Positions 1 to 8,082 of a DNA stretch of 22,681 nucleotides are shown here, one piece after another. The stretch comes from an uncultured Lachnospiraceae bacterium (GTDB lineage: Bacteria > Bacillota_A > Clostridia > Lachnospirales > Lachnospiraceae): NCBI GenBank assembly GCA_947564305.1, contig CANOBT010000092.1:1-22681 (forward strand). Reading direction: 5' to 3'. Positions within the stretch are counted from its first letter, which is position 1. Each line of letters begins with the position of its first letter. The notes beneath the pieces are model-generated. The model was not told the origin of the DNA, did no database searches, and saw only the letters and a program-made list of their open reading frames with translations. Position numbers and translations under genes: made by a program.

Positions 1-54
1 GAACCCGCCTCTCCAGCTTGGGAAGCTAGCATTCTACCAATGAACTATATCTGC
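1..54 (-). tRNA. tRNA-Gly(CCC), 3' part cut by window edge
   Basis: Read on the minus strand, the 7-base acceptor strand GCAGATA is followed by TAGTTC, a D-loop with TTGGTAGA, and an anticodon arm with stem CTAGC/GCTGG (one T-G wobble) and loop TTCCCAA. That loop places CCC in the anticodon, so the tRNA decodes GGG glycine codons. The sequence runs into the T-arm (GGGTTC) and leaves the window there; the rest of the T-arm and the acceptor 3' strand lie outside. The D-loop and anticodon loop match bacterial glycine tRNAs. The isoacceptor depends on placing the 7-base loop as described; the alternative TCC would need a shifted stem. Confidence 0.9.
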
Positions 55-62
55 ACGTATCT

Positions 63-91
63 ATTATAGTACCCTCCGGGAGAAAATGCAA
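63..91 (-). promoter_or_regulatory. Promoter of tRNA-Gly
   Basis: On the minus strand a perfect -10 TATAAT (63-68) lies 17 bases downstream of TTGCAT (86-91), a 3/6 match to the -35 consensus. The -10 box is 8 bases ahead of the first tRNA base, so transcription would start almost at the mature 5' end. Confidence 0.6.
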
Positions 92-121
92 GTGAAAGTA
101 TTAAAAAAATCAAAAATTTGT

Positions 122-151
122 AAAAATTTTCTCCCGCCCTTATGGCGGGAG
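122..151 (-). terminator. Intrinsic terminator of the symporter gene
   Basis: On the minus strand CTCCCGCC and GGCGGGAG form a perfect 8-bp GC-rich stem with a 5-base loop, followed by AAAATTTTT. It begins about 40 bases after the symporter stop codon and separates that gene from the tRNA promoter. Confidence 0.85.
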
Positions 152-192
152 AGTCCAAAACACATTCAAAAGTTATTTTTTCCTCAAAGCCT

Positions 193-1722
193 TCACGCTT
201 CCAAAGACCTTTTCTTCGTAATCGTTACCTTTTCGTCATAACAGGTAAAGATCTGATCGACCTTCTCCTTATCTACCTTTGGAGTTACCAGACTCACGAC
301 CGGCACCACGATCAGCCCGGCAATCATTGCAACCGCTCCTGCATTGATTGGAGAAGCAATATATCCAATGAACATATTCGATACCGTAATCCCTACACCC
401 GATGCGAAACTGGCCCACACTGCCGCTCTCGTCACGCCTTTCCAATACAGTCCGTAGAGGAACGGCGCCAAAAATGCACCTGCCAGCGCTCCCCAGGAGA
501 TTCCCATAAGCTGTGCAATAAATGTCGGTGGATTTAACGCAATCACAACAGACACTACAATAAAGAACACGATCAAAATCTGCATAGTCACAACCTGCTT
601 TTTCTCATCCATATTCTTCAACACACGATCTTTCAACAAGTCCAATGTCATGGTTGAACTTGATGTCAAAACCAAGGAAGACAATGTGGACATCGATGCA
701 GACAGCACCAGTACCACAACAACTCCAATCAGAATATCTGGCAGCGTGGACAGCATATACGGAATAATACTATCAAAAATCACAGCGCCCGTCTCTTCAT
801 TATAAATAGACGGATTGTCAAATAATCTTCCAAAACCACCCAGAAAATAGCATCCGCCAGACACAACAACTGCAAACAGTGTTGAAATAACGGTTCCGGT
901 GTTAATTGACTTTTCATCCTTGATTGCATAAAACTTTCCAATCATCTGCGGCAGCCCCCAAGTACCGAGAGATGTCAGGATCACAACGCCCAGCAGATTC
1001 AATGGGTCCGGTCCGAAAAAGGATGTAAATGCACCAGGCTGTCCCTGTGTGACCGGTACATCACTTGGAATCTGAGCCATTGTCTGCAGTGCATTTAAAA
1101 ATCCACCCTGTCCGCTTAAAACAGCACCAATCACTGCCACAATTCCAATCAGCATAATAATGCCCTGAATAAAGTCATTAATCGCAGTGGCCATGTAGCC
1201 TCCCAAAATAACATAGATTGCTGTAAATACAGCCATCACAACCACACAGACAGTATATGGAATATTAAATGCCATCCCAAACAAGCGTGATAATCCATTG
1301 TACACGGAAGCCGTATAGGGAATCAAAAAGATAAATACAATCACAGAAGCCGTAACTTTCAATGCATCACTTCCAAACCGCTCCCCAAAGAAATCCGGCA
1401 TAGTCTTGGAATTCAAATGCTGCGTCATGACCTTTGTCCTTCTTCCTAGCACTACCCACGCAAGAAGACTTCCTATGATGGCATTTCCCAATCCAATCCA
1501 GGTAGATGCGATTCCATATTTCCACCCAAACTGTCCGGCATATCCGACAAACACTACCGCTGAAAAGTAAGAGGTTCCATATGCAAATGCCGTCAACCAC
1601 GGCCCTACGGAACGTCCCCCCAGAACAAATCCATCCACACTGGAAGCATGTCTGCGGGAATACATCCCCACGGATACCATCACCGCAAAGAATACAAATA
1701 ACAAAATCAACTTCACTATCAT
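193..1722 (-). CDS. Sodium:solute symporter (SSS family)
   Basis: A cation-coupled secondary transporter of the inner membrane in the solute:sodium symporter superfamily (PutP/PanF fold). About 509 residues, typical for the family, with a dozen or so hydrophobic segments throughout. The N-terminus carries the family pattern: a first membrane helix, then a GGRSVGPWLTAFAYGTSYFSA stretch with small residues around the expected sodium and substrate sites, then VGYAGQFGWKYG. The substrate cannot be read from sequence; proline, pantothenate and others all use this fold. Three in-frame ATGs are close together (1737, 1731, 1722). I chose 1722 because GAGG lies 9 bases upstream and the protein then begins directly at the first membrane helix (MIVKLILLF); 1737 would add five residues. 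It is transcribed alone, from a palindrome-rich promoter to its own terminator. Confidence 0.9.
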   Translation of the reverse strand: MIVKLILLFVFFAVMVSVGMYSRRHASSVDGFVLGGRSVGPWLTAFAYGTSYFSAVVFVGYAGQFGWKYGIASTWIGLGNAIIGSLLAWVVLGRRTKVMTQHLNSKTMPDFFGERFGSDALKVTASVIVFIFLIPYTASVYNGLSRLFGMAFNIPYTVCVVVMAVFTAIYVILGGYMATAINDFIQGIIMLIGIVAVIGAVLSGQGGFLNALQTMAQIPSDVPVTQGQPGAFTSFFGPDPLNLLGVVILTSLGTWGLPQMIGKFYAIKDEKSINTGTVISTLFAVVVSGGCYFLGGFGRLFDNPSIYNEETGAVIFDSIIPYMLSTLPDILIGVVVVLVLSASMSTLSSLVLTSSSTMTLDLLKDRVLKNMDEKKQVVTMQILIVFFIVVSVVIALNPPTFIAQLMGISWGALAGAFLAPFLYGLYWKGVTRAAVWASFASGVGITVSNMFIGYIASPINAGAVAMIAGLIVVPVVSLVTPKVDKEKVDQIFTCYDEKVTITKKRSLEA

Positions 1723-1750
1723 GTTCCTCATCCTCATTTCTCTTTAGAAT

Positions 1751-1798
1751 CCTCGGAAAAATTTTGCACTTGCCTGGATTGTACAAAATTTTCCGAGG
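1751..1798 (-). repeat. Long inverted repeat in the symporter leader
   Basis: CCTCGGAAAAATTTTG (1751-1766) and CAAAATTTTCCGAGG (1784-1798) are inverted copies, 15 bp with one unpaired T, around a 17-base loop. In the mRNA this would be a strong hairpin ending about 10-30 bases before the start codon. It lacks a T-tract directly after it, so it is not a standard terminator. It could be an mRNA stability element, a translation control hairpin, or a short dispersed repeat. Confidence 0.75.
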
Positions 1799-1833
1799 GT
1801 ACGTTCGTGCCAGCCTGCTTTTACACGCTAATT

Positions 1834-1862
1834 CACTTTAAAGTGTTGAACTTTAAAGTGTT
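1834..1862. repeat. Tandem palindromes, operator-like
   Basis: A perfect 12-bp palindrome CACTTTAAAGTG (1834-1845) overlaps a 13-base unit ACTTTAAAGTGTT that is repeated at 1835-1847 and 1850-1862, a period of 15 bases. They lie just downstream of the symporter promoter on the transcribed side, where repressor sites are often found. Confidence 0.6.
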
Positions 1863-1877
1863 AAAGCACTATGTCAT

Positions 1878-1906
1878 AGTTTAACACGGAGTTTCCCCCG
1901 TGTCAA
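1878..1906 (-). promoter_or_regulatory. Promoter of the symporter gene, with dyad in the spacer
   Basis: On the minus strand a perfect -35 TTGACA (1901-1906) stands 17 bases from TAAACT (1878-1883), a 4/6 match to -10. The spacer and box edges form an inverted repeat (TTAACACGG against CCGTGTCAA), and a further perfect dyad ACTATG-T-CATAGT (1868-1880) covers the downstream edge of the -10. The leader would be about 150 bases long. Confidence 0.7.
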
Positions 1907-1948
1907 CCAAAATACACTGTTTTTACGCAGTTATTCTATTTATTTTAC

Positions 1949-3526
1949 TTATTCAATCTGTTCCATTGTATGGAACCGGATAGAGGCCAACGCCCCCATA
2001 AACAAAGTAATAATTATACTATAAAGAAGGATTATAGGAAAAACCAAATCCAAATTTATTAAAAGCCCTACTATAACAGCCACTGCAATGCCAATACCAA
2101 TAATAAACATCTGTATGAACACCCGTACCAAATCCTGTACAGTTTTGCCAAGCAGATCCCCCATCAAACATTGAACAAGAACTTTGGTATACATTCTATT
2201 TGCCAATAGCACCATATAAATCAATACCGCCTGTATGAGCAGAAGCGGAGAAATCTTCCACATGATTCCGATTGGAATACAGAATAAAAGCCCATCCGTA
2301 AAAGCCTTCACATGCTCCATCAAAGTCGCATACCAAAGTTTGCGTATCGGCGTATCCGGTATCAAAAATAAATATGGGCTTTTCAATTCCGCCTCCCATT
2401 TTCCCGTAACCCCGGAAAGCACCAGAGTCATATAAGCAATAATCCCCAAAAGGACTATTTGTGGAACCCCAGTCTCTACTGCCTGTTCCCGAAGTATGAA
2501 CGCCATAATCAACGACACTGTCAGATTGATGAGCGTCACTTTCGAAAAAATAAAATACCGCTCTTTTTTATATTCCAAGAGCTGTCGGTAGAAAACCGCC
2601 TTGGCGCCGCTGGCTTGATAATCCCCTGATATCTTGCGGAACTTCTTTTTCTTTTCCCCAATACCAGTGACCATCTCCCCGCTGTTTTTCCTCCTGCGCA
2701 TCTCAGCATAATCATCTGCAAACTTTGCCGCATCCTCAAAATACCCGCCCTCACATTTCATTTTCCATGCCACAAAAAACATGGCTAATACGGACAATAC
2801 ATATAATACAGAACAAATCACATTCAACTGCGTGGGACCCAGAAAGATAAGCCGATATGCCGCAATGTTCCATCCCACGACCGGAACCATCTGCAGCCCC
2901 GGCCAGTCGAAGAACGCCGAGGTTGTTTCCAGCGTAAACCCTTCCCGGTAAAAATACCAGACAAAAAATAAAACTATTACACCAAGAAACACTTTGATTG
3001 CATTACCCAATCCTTTTAACGCTCTTTCTGAAAGGCTCTCATTTGTATACAAAAATACCATGAGACTCCCCTCCAACAGAAGTTCCAGTACACTTCCTAC
3101 TACAAAAAACAAAAGCATCCGCCAGGGTTCCACCCCAAAAACGGTCAAGCCCGCCAATACGAACAAGAGATTTACCACAACAGACAGCAAATAATTCATC
3201 CATGCACTATACACCAGAATCAACTTCGGTCCTATGGGCGCCGGAAATACGAAATGTGTATGACCTGGACGGAATATCACGCCTTTCCTGGAGGAATAGC
3301 CGATAAAATTTGTCAAAAACACATAGATGGTCCATATCGAAATCAATACAATCAATCCCTGAACAGAGTCAAACCGCAGATCCGTCACCAGTCTTCCCAT
3401 CACCAAAGCGATATACACCATATACGCAGCTAAAAATATCATCAATATCAGAGTCACTGGTTTTTTCACTGCACGCTTGATATTATTTACAAAGGACCTC
3501 CAGGTAAGATATACTAATGCCTTCAT
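1949..3526 (-). CDS. ABC transporter membrane protein (putative ABC exporter family)
   Basis: Probable membrane subunit of an ABC exporter. 525 residues with about eleven hydrophobic segments (roughly 24-43, 56-74, 105-130, 136-160, 178-193, 235-254, 331-346, 355-372, 412-443, 470-490, 495-514). A charged cytoplasmic stretch at about 255-325, rich in Lys/Arg/Glu, separates the two membrane halves. The pattern resembles the Firmicutes putative ABC exporter family rather than ordinary ABC-2 permeases. Its ATG overlaps the ATPase stop in an ATGA, so the two are translationally coupled and probably form one complex. Cargo is unknown; no peptide precursor or immunity gene is adjacent. It is the last gene of the minus-strand array; no clear terminator was found after it before the symporter promoter. 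Confidence 0.82.
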   Translation of the reverse strand: MKALVYLTWRSFVNNIKRAVKKPVTLILMIFLAAYMVYIALVMGRLVTDLRFDSVQGLIVLISIWTIYVFLTNFIGYSSRKGVIFRPGHTHFVFPAPIGPKLILVYSAWMNYLLSVVVNLLFVLAGLTVFGVEPWRMLLFFVVGSVLELLLEGSLMVFLYTNESLSERALKGLGNAIKVFLGVIVLFFVWYFYREGFTLETTSAFFDWPGLQMVPVVGWNIAAYRLIFLGPTQLNVICSVLYVLSVLAMFFVAWKMKCEGGYFEDAAKFADDYAEMRRRKNSGEMVTGIGEKKKKFRKISGDYQASGAKAVFYRQLLEYKKERYFIFSKVTLINLTVSLIMAFILREQAVETGVPQIVLLGIIAYMTLVLSGVTGKWEAELKSPYLFLIPDTPIRKLWYATLMEHVKAFTDGLLFCIPIGIMWKISPLLLIQAVLIYMVLLANRMYTKVLVQCLMGDLLGKTVQDLVRVFIQMFIIGIGIAVAVIVGLLINLDLVFPIILLYSIIITLFMGALASIRFHTMEQIE

Positions 3527-4221
3527 GATTCCCCACCGCCTGTCATCTCGAAGAACAAATCATCCAGGTCCTTCTCTCCTACATCTGCCTTCCGATAAGA
3601 ACCAATAATGTGACTTTTATCCATCACAAACATCACATCCCACAGCTCTTCTACCATCTCCAACATGTGAGTGCTGATCAATACGGTGACTCCTTGCTCC
3701 CGCAATTCCAACACGACTTTTTTCAGCTCTTTAATGGCCTGCGGGTCCAATCCCACCATTGGTTCATCTAAAAGCATGACACGCGGCTTGATGGCAAGTG
3801 CGCAGCAGATGCTGACCTTCTGCATCATCCCTTTGGAAAGCTCATTTCCTAGTTTTTCCTGTTTGTCCCCCAGCTCAAAGCGTTCCAGCAGCGCGTTGAC
3901 TTCTTCATCTGTGATGGTACTGCTATATGCTTTTTTAATATACTCGATGTGCTCCCGTACAGTCAATGCATCAAACATGGCCGGAATCTCCGGTACATAG
4001 CCAAATATCTTTTTCGCTTCCAGTGTCCGGGAGGAAATCCCCTGAATTCCAATCCTGCCCTGATACCGTAGAAGTCCTGCAATACTCTTAATAATGGTAG
4101 ACTTTCCCGCACCATTTGGACCAAGCAGAATTCCTACCTGCCCGTCTGGCACAAAAAAACTAACTCTGTCAACGGCCAGATGTTTTCCATAAGATTTACT
4201 TAATTCCTGAATCTCCAACAT
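3523..4221 (-). CDS. ABC transporter ATP-binding protein
   Basis: Nucleotide-binding subunit that powers the adjacent membrane protein. 232 residues from the chosen start. Motifs: Walker A GPNGAGKST (34-42), Q-loop region with GYVPEIP (Glu in place of Gln at about 78), signature LSKGMMQK (128-135), Walker B VMLLDEP (148-154), D-loop VGLD, and switch His at about 185 in STHMLEM. The frame is open upstream to 4308. Start 4233 (MSEV) is unlikely because AAAGGA touches the ATG directly. 4221 (MLEIQELSKSYG) sits about 13 bases after that AAGGA and matches where this family begins, though the spacing is long, so the start is uncertain by four residues. It starts 28 bases after the upstream oxidoreductase stop and overlaps the permease start by 4 bases. 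Confidence 0.9.
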   Translation of the reverse strand: MLEIQELSKSYGKHLAVDRVSFFVPDGQVGILLGPNGAGKSTIIKSIAGLLRYQGRIGIQGISSRTLEAKKIFGYVPEIPAMFDALTVREHIEYIKKAYSSTITDEEVNALLERFELGDKQEKLGNELSKGMMQKVSICCALAIKPRVMLLDEPMVGLDPQAIKELKKVVLELREQGVTVLISTHMLEMVEELWDVMFVMDKSHIIGSYRKADVGEKDLDDLFFEMTGGGES

Positions 4222-4249
4222 GACTTCTGACATTCCTTTCTGCAGTTCT

Positions 4250-5170
4250 TTATAAAATCTCTTCTGTGTCTCCCTCATCGCATGGGCTGATTTCCTGTAC
4301 CATTGCATAATACTGCATCAGCGCCTGTGTTCCCAAGTTCCCCATTCCTTCTGCTTCCAATTCCTCACAATTGGCAAGCACCTGACTTAATACTCCCAAA
4401 TCCAGACCGCTCATATTGGATTCAATCAATGCCAGTTTCATATCCTTGATAAAATGCTTCATAAAAAATCCAGGAGAATAATCTTCTTTTATAATTTTAG
4501 GCCCAAGGCTGTCAAGCTGTTTGCTGCCTGCTGCCCCGGATGACACAGAGCGCAGCACCGTATCCAGATTCAACCCCTTTTCCTTCGCATAGGTCAGGGC
4601 TTCGCACACACCAGAGAGAGCGCCTGCAATCATAATCTGATTTGCCAATTTACAATGCTGCCCGCTGCCTGCCTTTCCCTGATAGTTGATATTGGTCCCC
4701 ATGGCCTGGAACAAGGGCATACAAGCCCGGAAGTCCTCTTCATCTCCTCCGACCAGGATGGAGAGAGTTCCTGCCTGCGCCCCTGTGTCGCCCCCGGTCA
4801 CTGGCGCATCCAACACATGGAAATCTTTTTCCTTTCCAGCCTCATAAATCTTCTGCGAAATCTGTGGACTTGTGGTGGTCATATCAATCAGATAAGCACC
4901 TGCCCTGGCACTATCCAGAATATTCCCTGCATCAAAATAGACTTCTTCCACGTCCTGTGGAAATCCCACAATCGTAATCACCGCATCCCGTCCCTCTACA
5001 CACTTGGCAATACTTTCGTGGAAAATAGCCCCTTCCGAAATCACATCCTCCACCTTTGCCTTTGTCCTTGCATAGATATGCAGGTCAAACCCGGCTTTCA
5101 TCAAATTACGTACCATAGACTTTCCCATGATTCCTACACCGATAAATCCAATACTCTGTATCTGTCCCAA
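4250..5170 (-). CDS. NAD(P)-dependent beta-hydroxyacid dehydrogenase
   Basis: Member of the 3-hydroxyisobutyrate dehydrogenase / tartronate semialdehyde reductase / GLYR family, which interconverts beta-hydroxyacids and semialdehydes with NAD(P). 306 residues, a normal length. Rossmann motif GFIGVGIMG (8-16), substrate-binding DAPVTGG (121-127), catalytic Lys at about 174 in GSGQHCKLANQ, and the C-terminal KDMKLA helix (242-247). The cofactor choice may favour NADP, given HIYARTKAK after the second beta strand (31-39). The start codon is TTG, supported by GGAGG eight bases upstream; the next in-frame Met would delete the Rossmann motif. The exact substrate cannot be told from sequence. It is followed after 28 bases by the ABC ATPase, with no obvious shared function. 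Confidence 0.88.
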   Translation of the reverse strand: MGQIQSIGFIGVGIMGKSMVRNLMKAGFDLHIYARTKAKVEDVISEGAIFHESIAKCVEGRDAVITIVGFPQDVEEVYFDAGNILDSARAGAYLIDMTTTSPQISQKIYEAGKEKDFHVLDAPVTGGDTGAQAGTLSILVGGDEEDFRACMPLFQAMGTNINYQGKAGSGQHCKLANQIMIAGALSGVCEALTYAKEKGLNLDTVLRSVSSGAAGSKQLDSLGPKIIKEDYSPGFFMKHFIKDMKLALIESNMSGLDLGVLSQVLANCEELEAEGMGNLGTQALMQYYAMVQEISPCDEGDTEEIL

Positions 5171-5178
5171 TCTTCTAT

Positions 5179-5183
5179 CCTCC
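5179..5183 (-). promoter_or_regulatory. Ribosome binding site that fixes a TTG start
   Basis: GGAGG on the minus strand, 8 bases before the TTG at 5170. It supports the non-ATG start of the hydroxyacid dehydrogenase. Confidence 0.7.
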
Positions 5184-5275
5184 GTTTTTTAGAGTCATAT
5201 TTTTTACATGTTCTCTCCCAATCGTATTGCGGAATTTCTTTCATGTATACAATTACACTATTTTCAATCCGTTTC

Positions 5276-5944
5276 TTACTCTGCCTTCTCAACCACTTCA
5301 CCCTGTTTTTTATAGATGCTTCCACCAGGTACAAAACCTCTGACAGAAGACAGTGGATAAATATTCGTATGAGCACCAACAACGGTTCCTGGGTTCAGAA
5401 CACTACCGCAGCCGACCTCCACCTCATCTCCCAGCATAGCTCCGAATTTCTTCATGCCAGTCTCAATATTTCCTTCCGGACTCTTTACCACAACCAATTT
5501 TTTATCTGATTTTACGTTGGAAGTAATGGAACCGGCACCCATGTGGGACTTGTAACCTAAGATAGAGTCCCCTACATAGTTATAATGCGGAACCTGAACT
5601 TTGTTGAACAATATCACATTTTTTAACTCTGTGGAATTGCCCACTACAGCTCCTTCCCCAACAATCGCATTTCCTCTGATAAATGCACAGTGACGTACTT
5701 CTGCATCTTTCCCGATAATCACCGGACCATTGATAAATGCAGTGGGCGCAACCTTAGCAGTCTTAGCAACCCATACATTCTCCCCCCGCTTCTCATAGTC
5801 CTCCTCCGAAAGCGCAGCGCCAAGTTCCAGAATAAATGCATGGATCTTCGGGAGCACCTCCCAGGGATATGTAATCCCGTCAAACAGCGGTTTTGCAATT
5901 GTTTCATCCAATGTATAAAGTTCCTGTACAGTCATCGCTTTCAT
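5276..5944 (-). CDS. GlmU-like left-handed beta-helix transferase, no nucleotidyltransferase domain
   Basis: 222 residues. After a short N-terminal helical part (1-55) the protein is built of hexapeptide repeats (about 57-200) such as VAPTAF, VIIGKD, AIVGEG, AVVGNS, which fold as a left-handed beta helix. Residues 120-145 (HYNYVGDSILGYKSHMGAGSI then TSN) match the acetyltransferase end of GlmU, where the equivalent stretch contains the catalytic His. The uridylyltransferase half of GlmU is absent, so a bifunctional GlmU is excluded. Similar stand-alone proteins in clostridia are often labelled UDP-N-acetylglucosamine pyrophosphorylase. Acetyl- or acyltransferase on a sugar nucleotide is the likeliest activity, but the substrate is unknown. 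Start ATG at 5944 has GGGAGG seven bases upstream. It lies 62 bases after topB on the same strand. Confidence 0.8.
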   Translation of the reverse strand: MKAMTVQELYTLDETIAKPLFDGITYPWEVLPKIHAFILELGAALSEEDYEKRGENVWVAKTAKVAPTAFINGPVIIGKDAEVRHCAFIRGNAIVGEGAVVGNSTELKNVILFNKVQVPHYNYVGDSILGYKSHMGAGSITSNVKSDKKLVVVKSPEGNIETGMKKFGAMLGDEVEVGCGSVLNPGTVVGAHTNIYPLSSVRGFVPGGSIYKKQGEVVEKAE

Positions 5945-6006
5945 ATTGATACCTCCCTATATTTTGTCGCTGCTTGCAGCGCAAGTGACTGCCTGCCTAT
6001 AATGAG

Positions 6007-8019
6007 TCACCTTGTTTTGTAATAGCCTGCCGCCTTATCGTAACAGGCTTGAAGCTGAAACTGATTTCGTAGATTTTTGACCCCATCCGTATGTCTGACA
6101 ATGAAATGGTTAAGCTTCTGCATATATTCCTCCGGTGTAATATCTCCATCAGCCACATACGCCAGCCCTTTTTCCCAACTTGCCGTCAGCTCCGGATTGA
6201 GCAAGGACTTTATTGAGTGGTCTACCACCTCATAAACCATTTCTCCCTGCAGGGTAGGTGTGATAATCTGTGTTTTTTTATTCAGTGCCAAATATTTAAT
6301 ATTCATTAATTTTTTCAAAATCTCGGCACGGGTAGCACTTGTGCCAATCCCGCTTCCCTTAATCTGAGCACGCAGCTCTTCATCCTCGATGAGCTGCCCT
6401 GCATTTTCCATTGCCAGAATCATGGAACCAGAATTATAACGTTTAGGCGGAGAAGTTTCCCCTTCCTTGATTTCCAAAGACTTTACTGGAAGCACAGCTC
6501 CTTTTCTCAATCCCTGGACTGCCTGAAACAATGCGGTATCTATATTTTGAGCATCCTGTGCACTGTCCTTATCAGCCTTTTTTGTCTGAGGAACTCCGGC
6601 CACTTTTAGATACCCTTCTTCTGCTAATACCTTAAAACTGGAAAAGAAGCTCTCTTCCTTTATTTTTGTCACAATCGATACTTTTTGATACACGGCAGGC
6701 GGATAAAAAATACTCAAAAAACGCCGCACAATGCAGTTGTAAATGTCCTGTGACATGGCAGACACCGATTTGAGTGCAGGAAGTCCCTGTCCTGTTGGAA
6801 TAATGGCATAGTGGTCTGTAATCTGTTTGTCATTCACATACCGCGTCTTGGAAAGACCTTTGTGACTTCCAAAGCCCAGAATATCCTGCAAATATGGAGC
6901 TGCCATAGGATATTTCGACAGTCCATTTAAGTTTCGATTGATTTCCTTTGCCGCCGCAGTTGACAGTACACGAGCGTCTGTACGCGGATACGTCACCAAT
7001 TTTTTCTCATACAGTTCCTGTACGATTCGAAGTGTCTCATCCGGACTGATTTTAAATCGTTTGGAACAGTCATTCTGCAGCTCCGCCAAATTATAAAGCA
7101 AAGGTGCATTCTTCTTTTCCTTTTTCTTCTCTATGGAAACCACCTGGCAGGACAACGGCTGCGTGGCATGCTCATCCCTTTTTAAATATGTAATCAGCTC
7201 TTCCGCCTTCTTGCGTTCCTTGAACCCGTTTTCTTTATACAAATCAAAGGAGCCGAACCATCGGGAGCCCTGCACTGCTTTCCACTCTCCCTCAAAGGTC
7301 TGCCCATTGACTTCTATCGTACTGAGCACCCGATAAAACGGAGTTTTTACAAAGTCCCTTATTTCCCGCTCTCTGCGTACCACCATTCCAAGGACACAAG
7401 TCATGACACGGCCCACGGATATGGCGTCTGATTTTTCTTTATGCAGATATCTCGAAATACTATCGCCGTATTTTAATGTCAGAAGACGTGAGAAATTAAT
7501 TCCCATCAGATAATCTTCCTTAGCCCGAAGATACGCTGAAGCACTCAGATTATCATATTCGGACAAATCCTTTGCTTCCCGTATGCCCCGCAGAATCTCC
7601 TCCTCTGTCTGGGAATCAATCCACACTCTCCTTCGTTCCTTTCCTGTTACATGTGCCTCCTGCTCCACAAGGCGGTAGATATATTCCCCCTCGCGTCCGG
7701 AGTCCGTACAGACATAGATCCGATCAACATCTGTCCGATTCAGAATACCACTGACAATACGGAACTGTTTTTCCACAGCCGGAATGATTTCATACTTGAA
7801 CTCCTCCGGCAGAAAAGGCAGAGTTTGAAGGCTCCACCTTTTCAATGCCGGATCATATTCTCCTGGATAACTCATCGTGACAAGATGCCCGACGCACCAT
7901 GTCACGATTGCCTCCTCCCCCTCCAAATACCCGTCCATACGCCGGGTGTTTAACTTTAAAGCCTTGGCAAATTCCTGCGCAACGCTTGGTTTCTCTGCTA
8001 TGTATACTGCTTTCCCCAT
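6007..8019 (-). CDS. topB: DNA topoisomerase III
   Basis: Type IA topoisomerase that cuts one DNA strand, passes another and reseals, acting in decatenation and recombination intermediates. 670 residues. TOPRIM motifs: IAEKPSVA (7-14, Glu9) and CTDSGREGEY (104-113, Asp106, Glu110). Active-site Tyr344 in LVTYPRTD (341-348). SVGRVMT (201-207) and GIGTSATRAEI (557-567) are also family hallmarks. The C-terminus ends after the core fold with no Cys4 zinc-finger tail, as is common in this subfamily. The best upstream AGGAGG is 18 bases from the ATG, too far for normal use, and no closer in-frame start exists, so initiation may be weak. Neighbours give no sign of a plasmid or ICE context, where topB homologs are also common. 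Confidence 0.95.
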   Translation of the reverse strand: MGKAVYIAEKPSVAQEFAKALKLNTRRMDGYLEGEEAIVTWCVGHLVTMSYPGEYDPALKRWSLQTLPFLPEEFKYEIIPAVEKQFRIVSGILNRTDVDRIYVCTDSGREGEYIYRLVEQEAHVTGKERRRVWIDSQTEEEILRGIREAKDLSEYDNLSASAYLRAKEDYLMGINFSRLLTLKYGDSISRYLHKEKSDAISVGRVMTCVLGMVVRREREIRDFVKTPFYRVLSTIEVNGQTFEGEWKAVQGSRWFGSFDLYKENGFKERKKAEELITYLKRDEHATQPLSCQVVSIEKKKEKKNAPLLYNLAELQNDCSKRFKISPDETLRIVQELYEKKLVTYPRTDARVLSTAAAKEINRNLNGLSKYPMAAPYLQDILGFGSHKGLSKTRYVNDKQITDHYAIIPTGQGLPALKSVSAMSQDIYNCIVRRFLSIFYPPAVYQKVSIVTKIKEESFFSSFKVLAEEGYLKVAGVPQTKKADKDSAQDAQNIDTALFQAVQGLRKGAVLPVKSLEIKEGETSPPKRYNSGSMILAMENAGQLIEDEELRAQIKGSGIGTSATRAEILKKLMNIKYLALNKKTQIITPTLQGEMVYEVVDHSIKSLLNPELTASWEKGLAYVADGDITPEEYMQKLNHFIVRHTDGVKNLRNQFQLQACYDKAAGYYKTR

Positions 8020-8082
8020 ATATTTATGCTGCTGATTCCTCCTAACCTGTTATCCTCTTCACGAATCCGCTGCACATGCGAA

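Noticed and set aside
1..151. Integration site of a mobile element at the tRNA-Gly
   Set aside because: No integrase, direct repeat of the tRNA 3' end, or foreign-looking gene is visible; the tRNA 3' end also lies outside the window.
1367..1786. 139-codon minus-strand frame overlapping the symporter start
   Set aside because: It is another frame of the symporter gene and its leader, Cys/Trp-rich with no recognisable domain.
4655..5509. A 284-codon open frame on the plus strand
   Set aside because: It runs antisense through the hydroxyacid dehydrogenase and the GlmU-like gene, has no ribosome site, and its translation shows no domain; the minus-strand genes have clear motifs.
5968..6010. Terminator between topB and the GlmU-like gene
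   Set aside because: CGCTG-CTTG-CAGCG and a GTGACT/AGTCAC repeat are present, but no T-tract follows on the minus strand, so it was not called a terminator.
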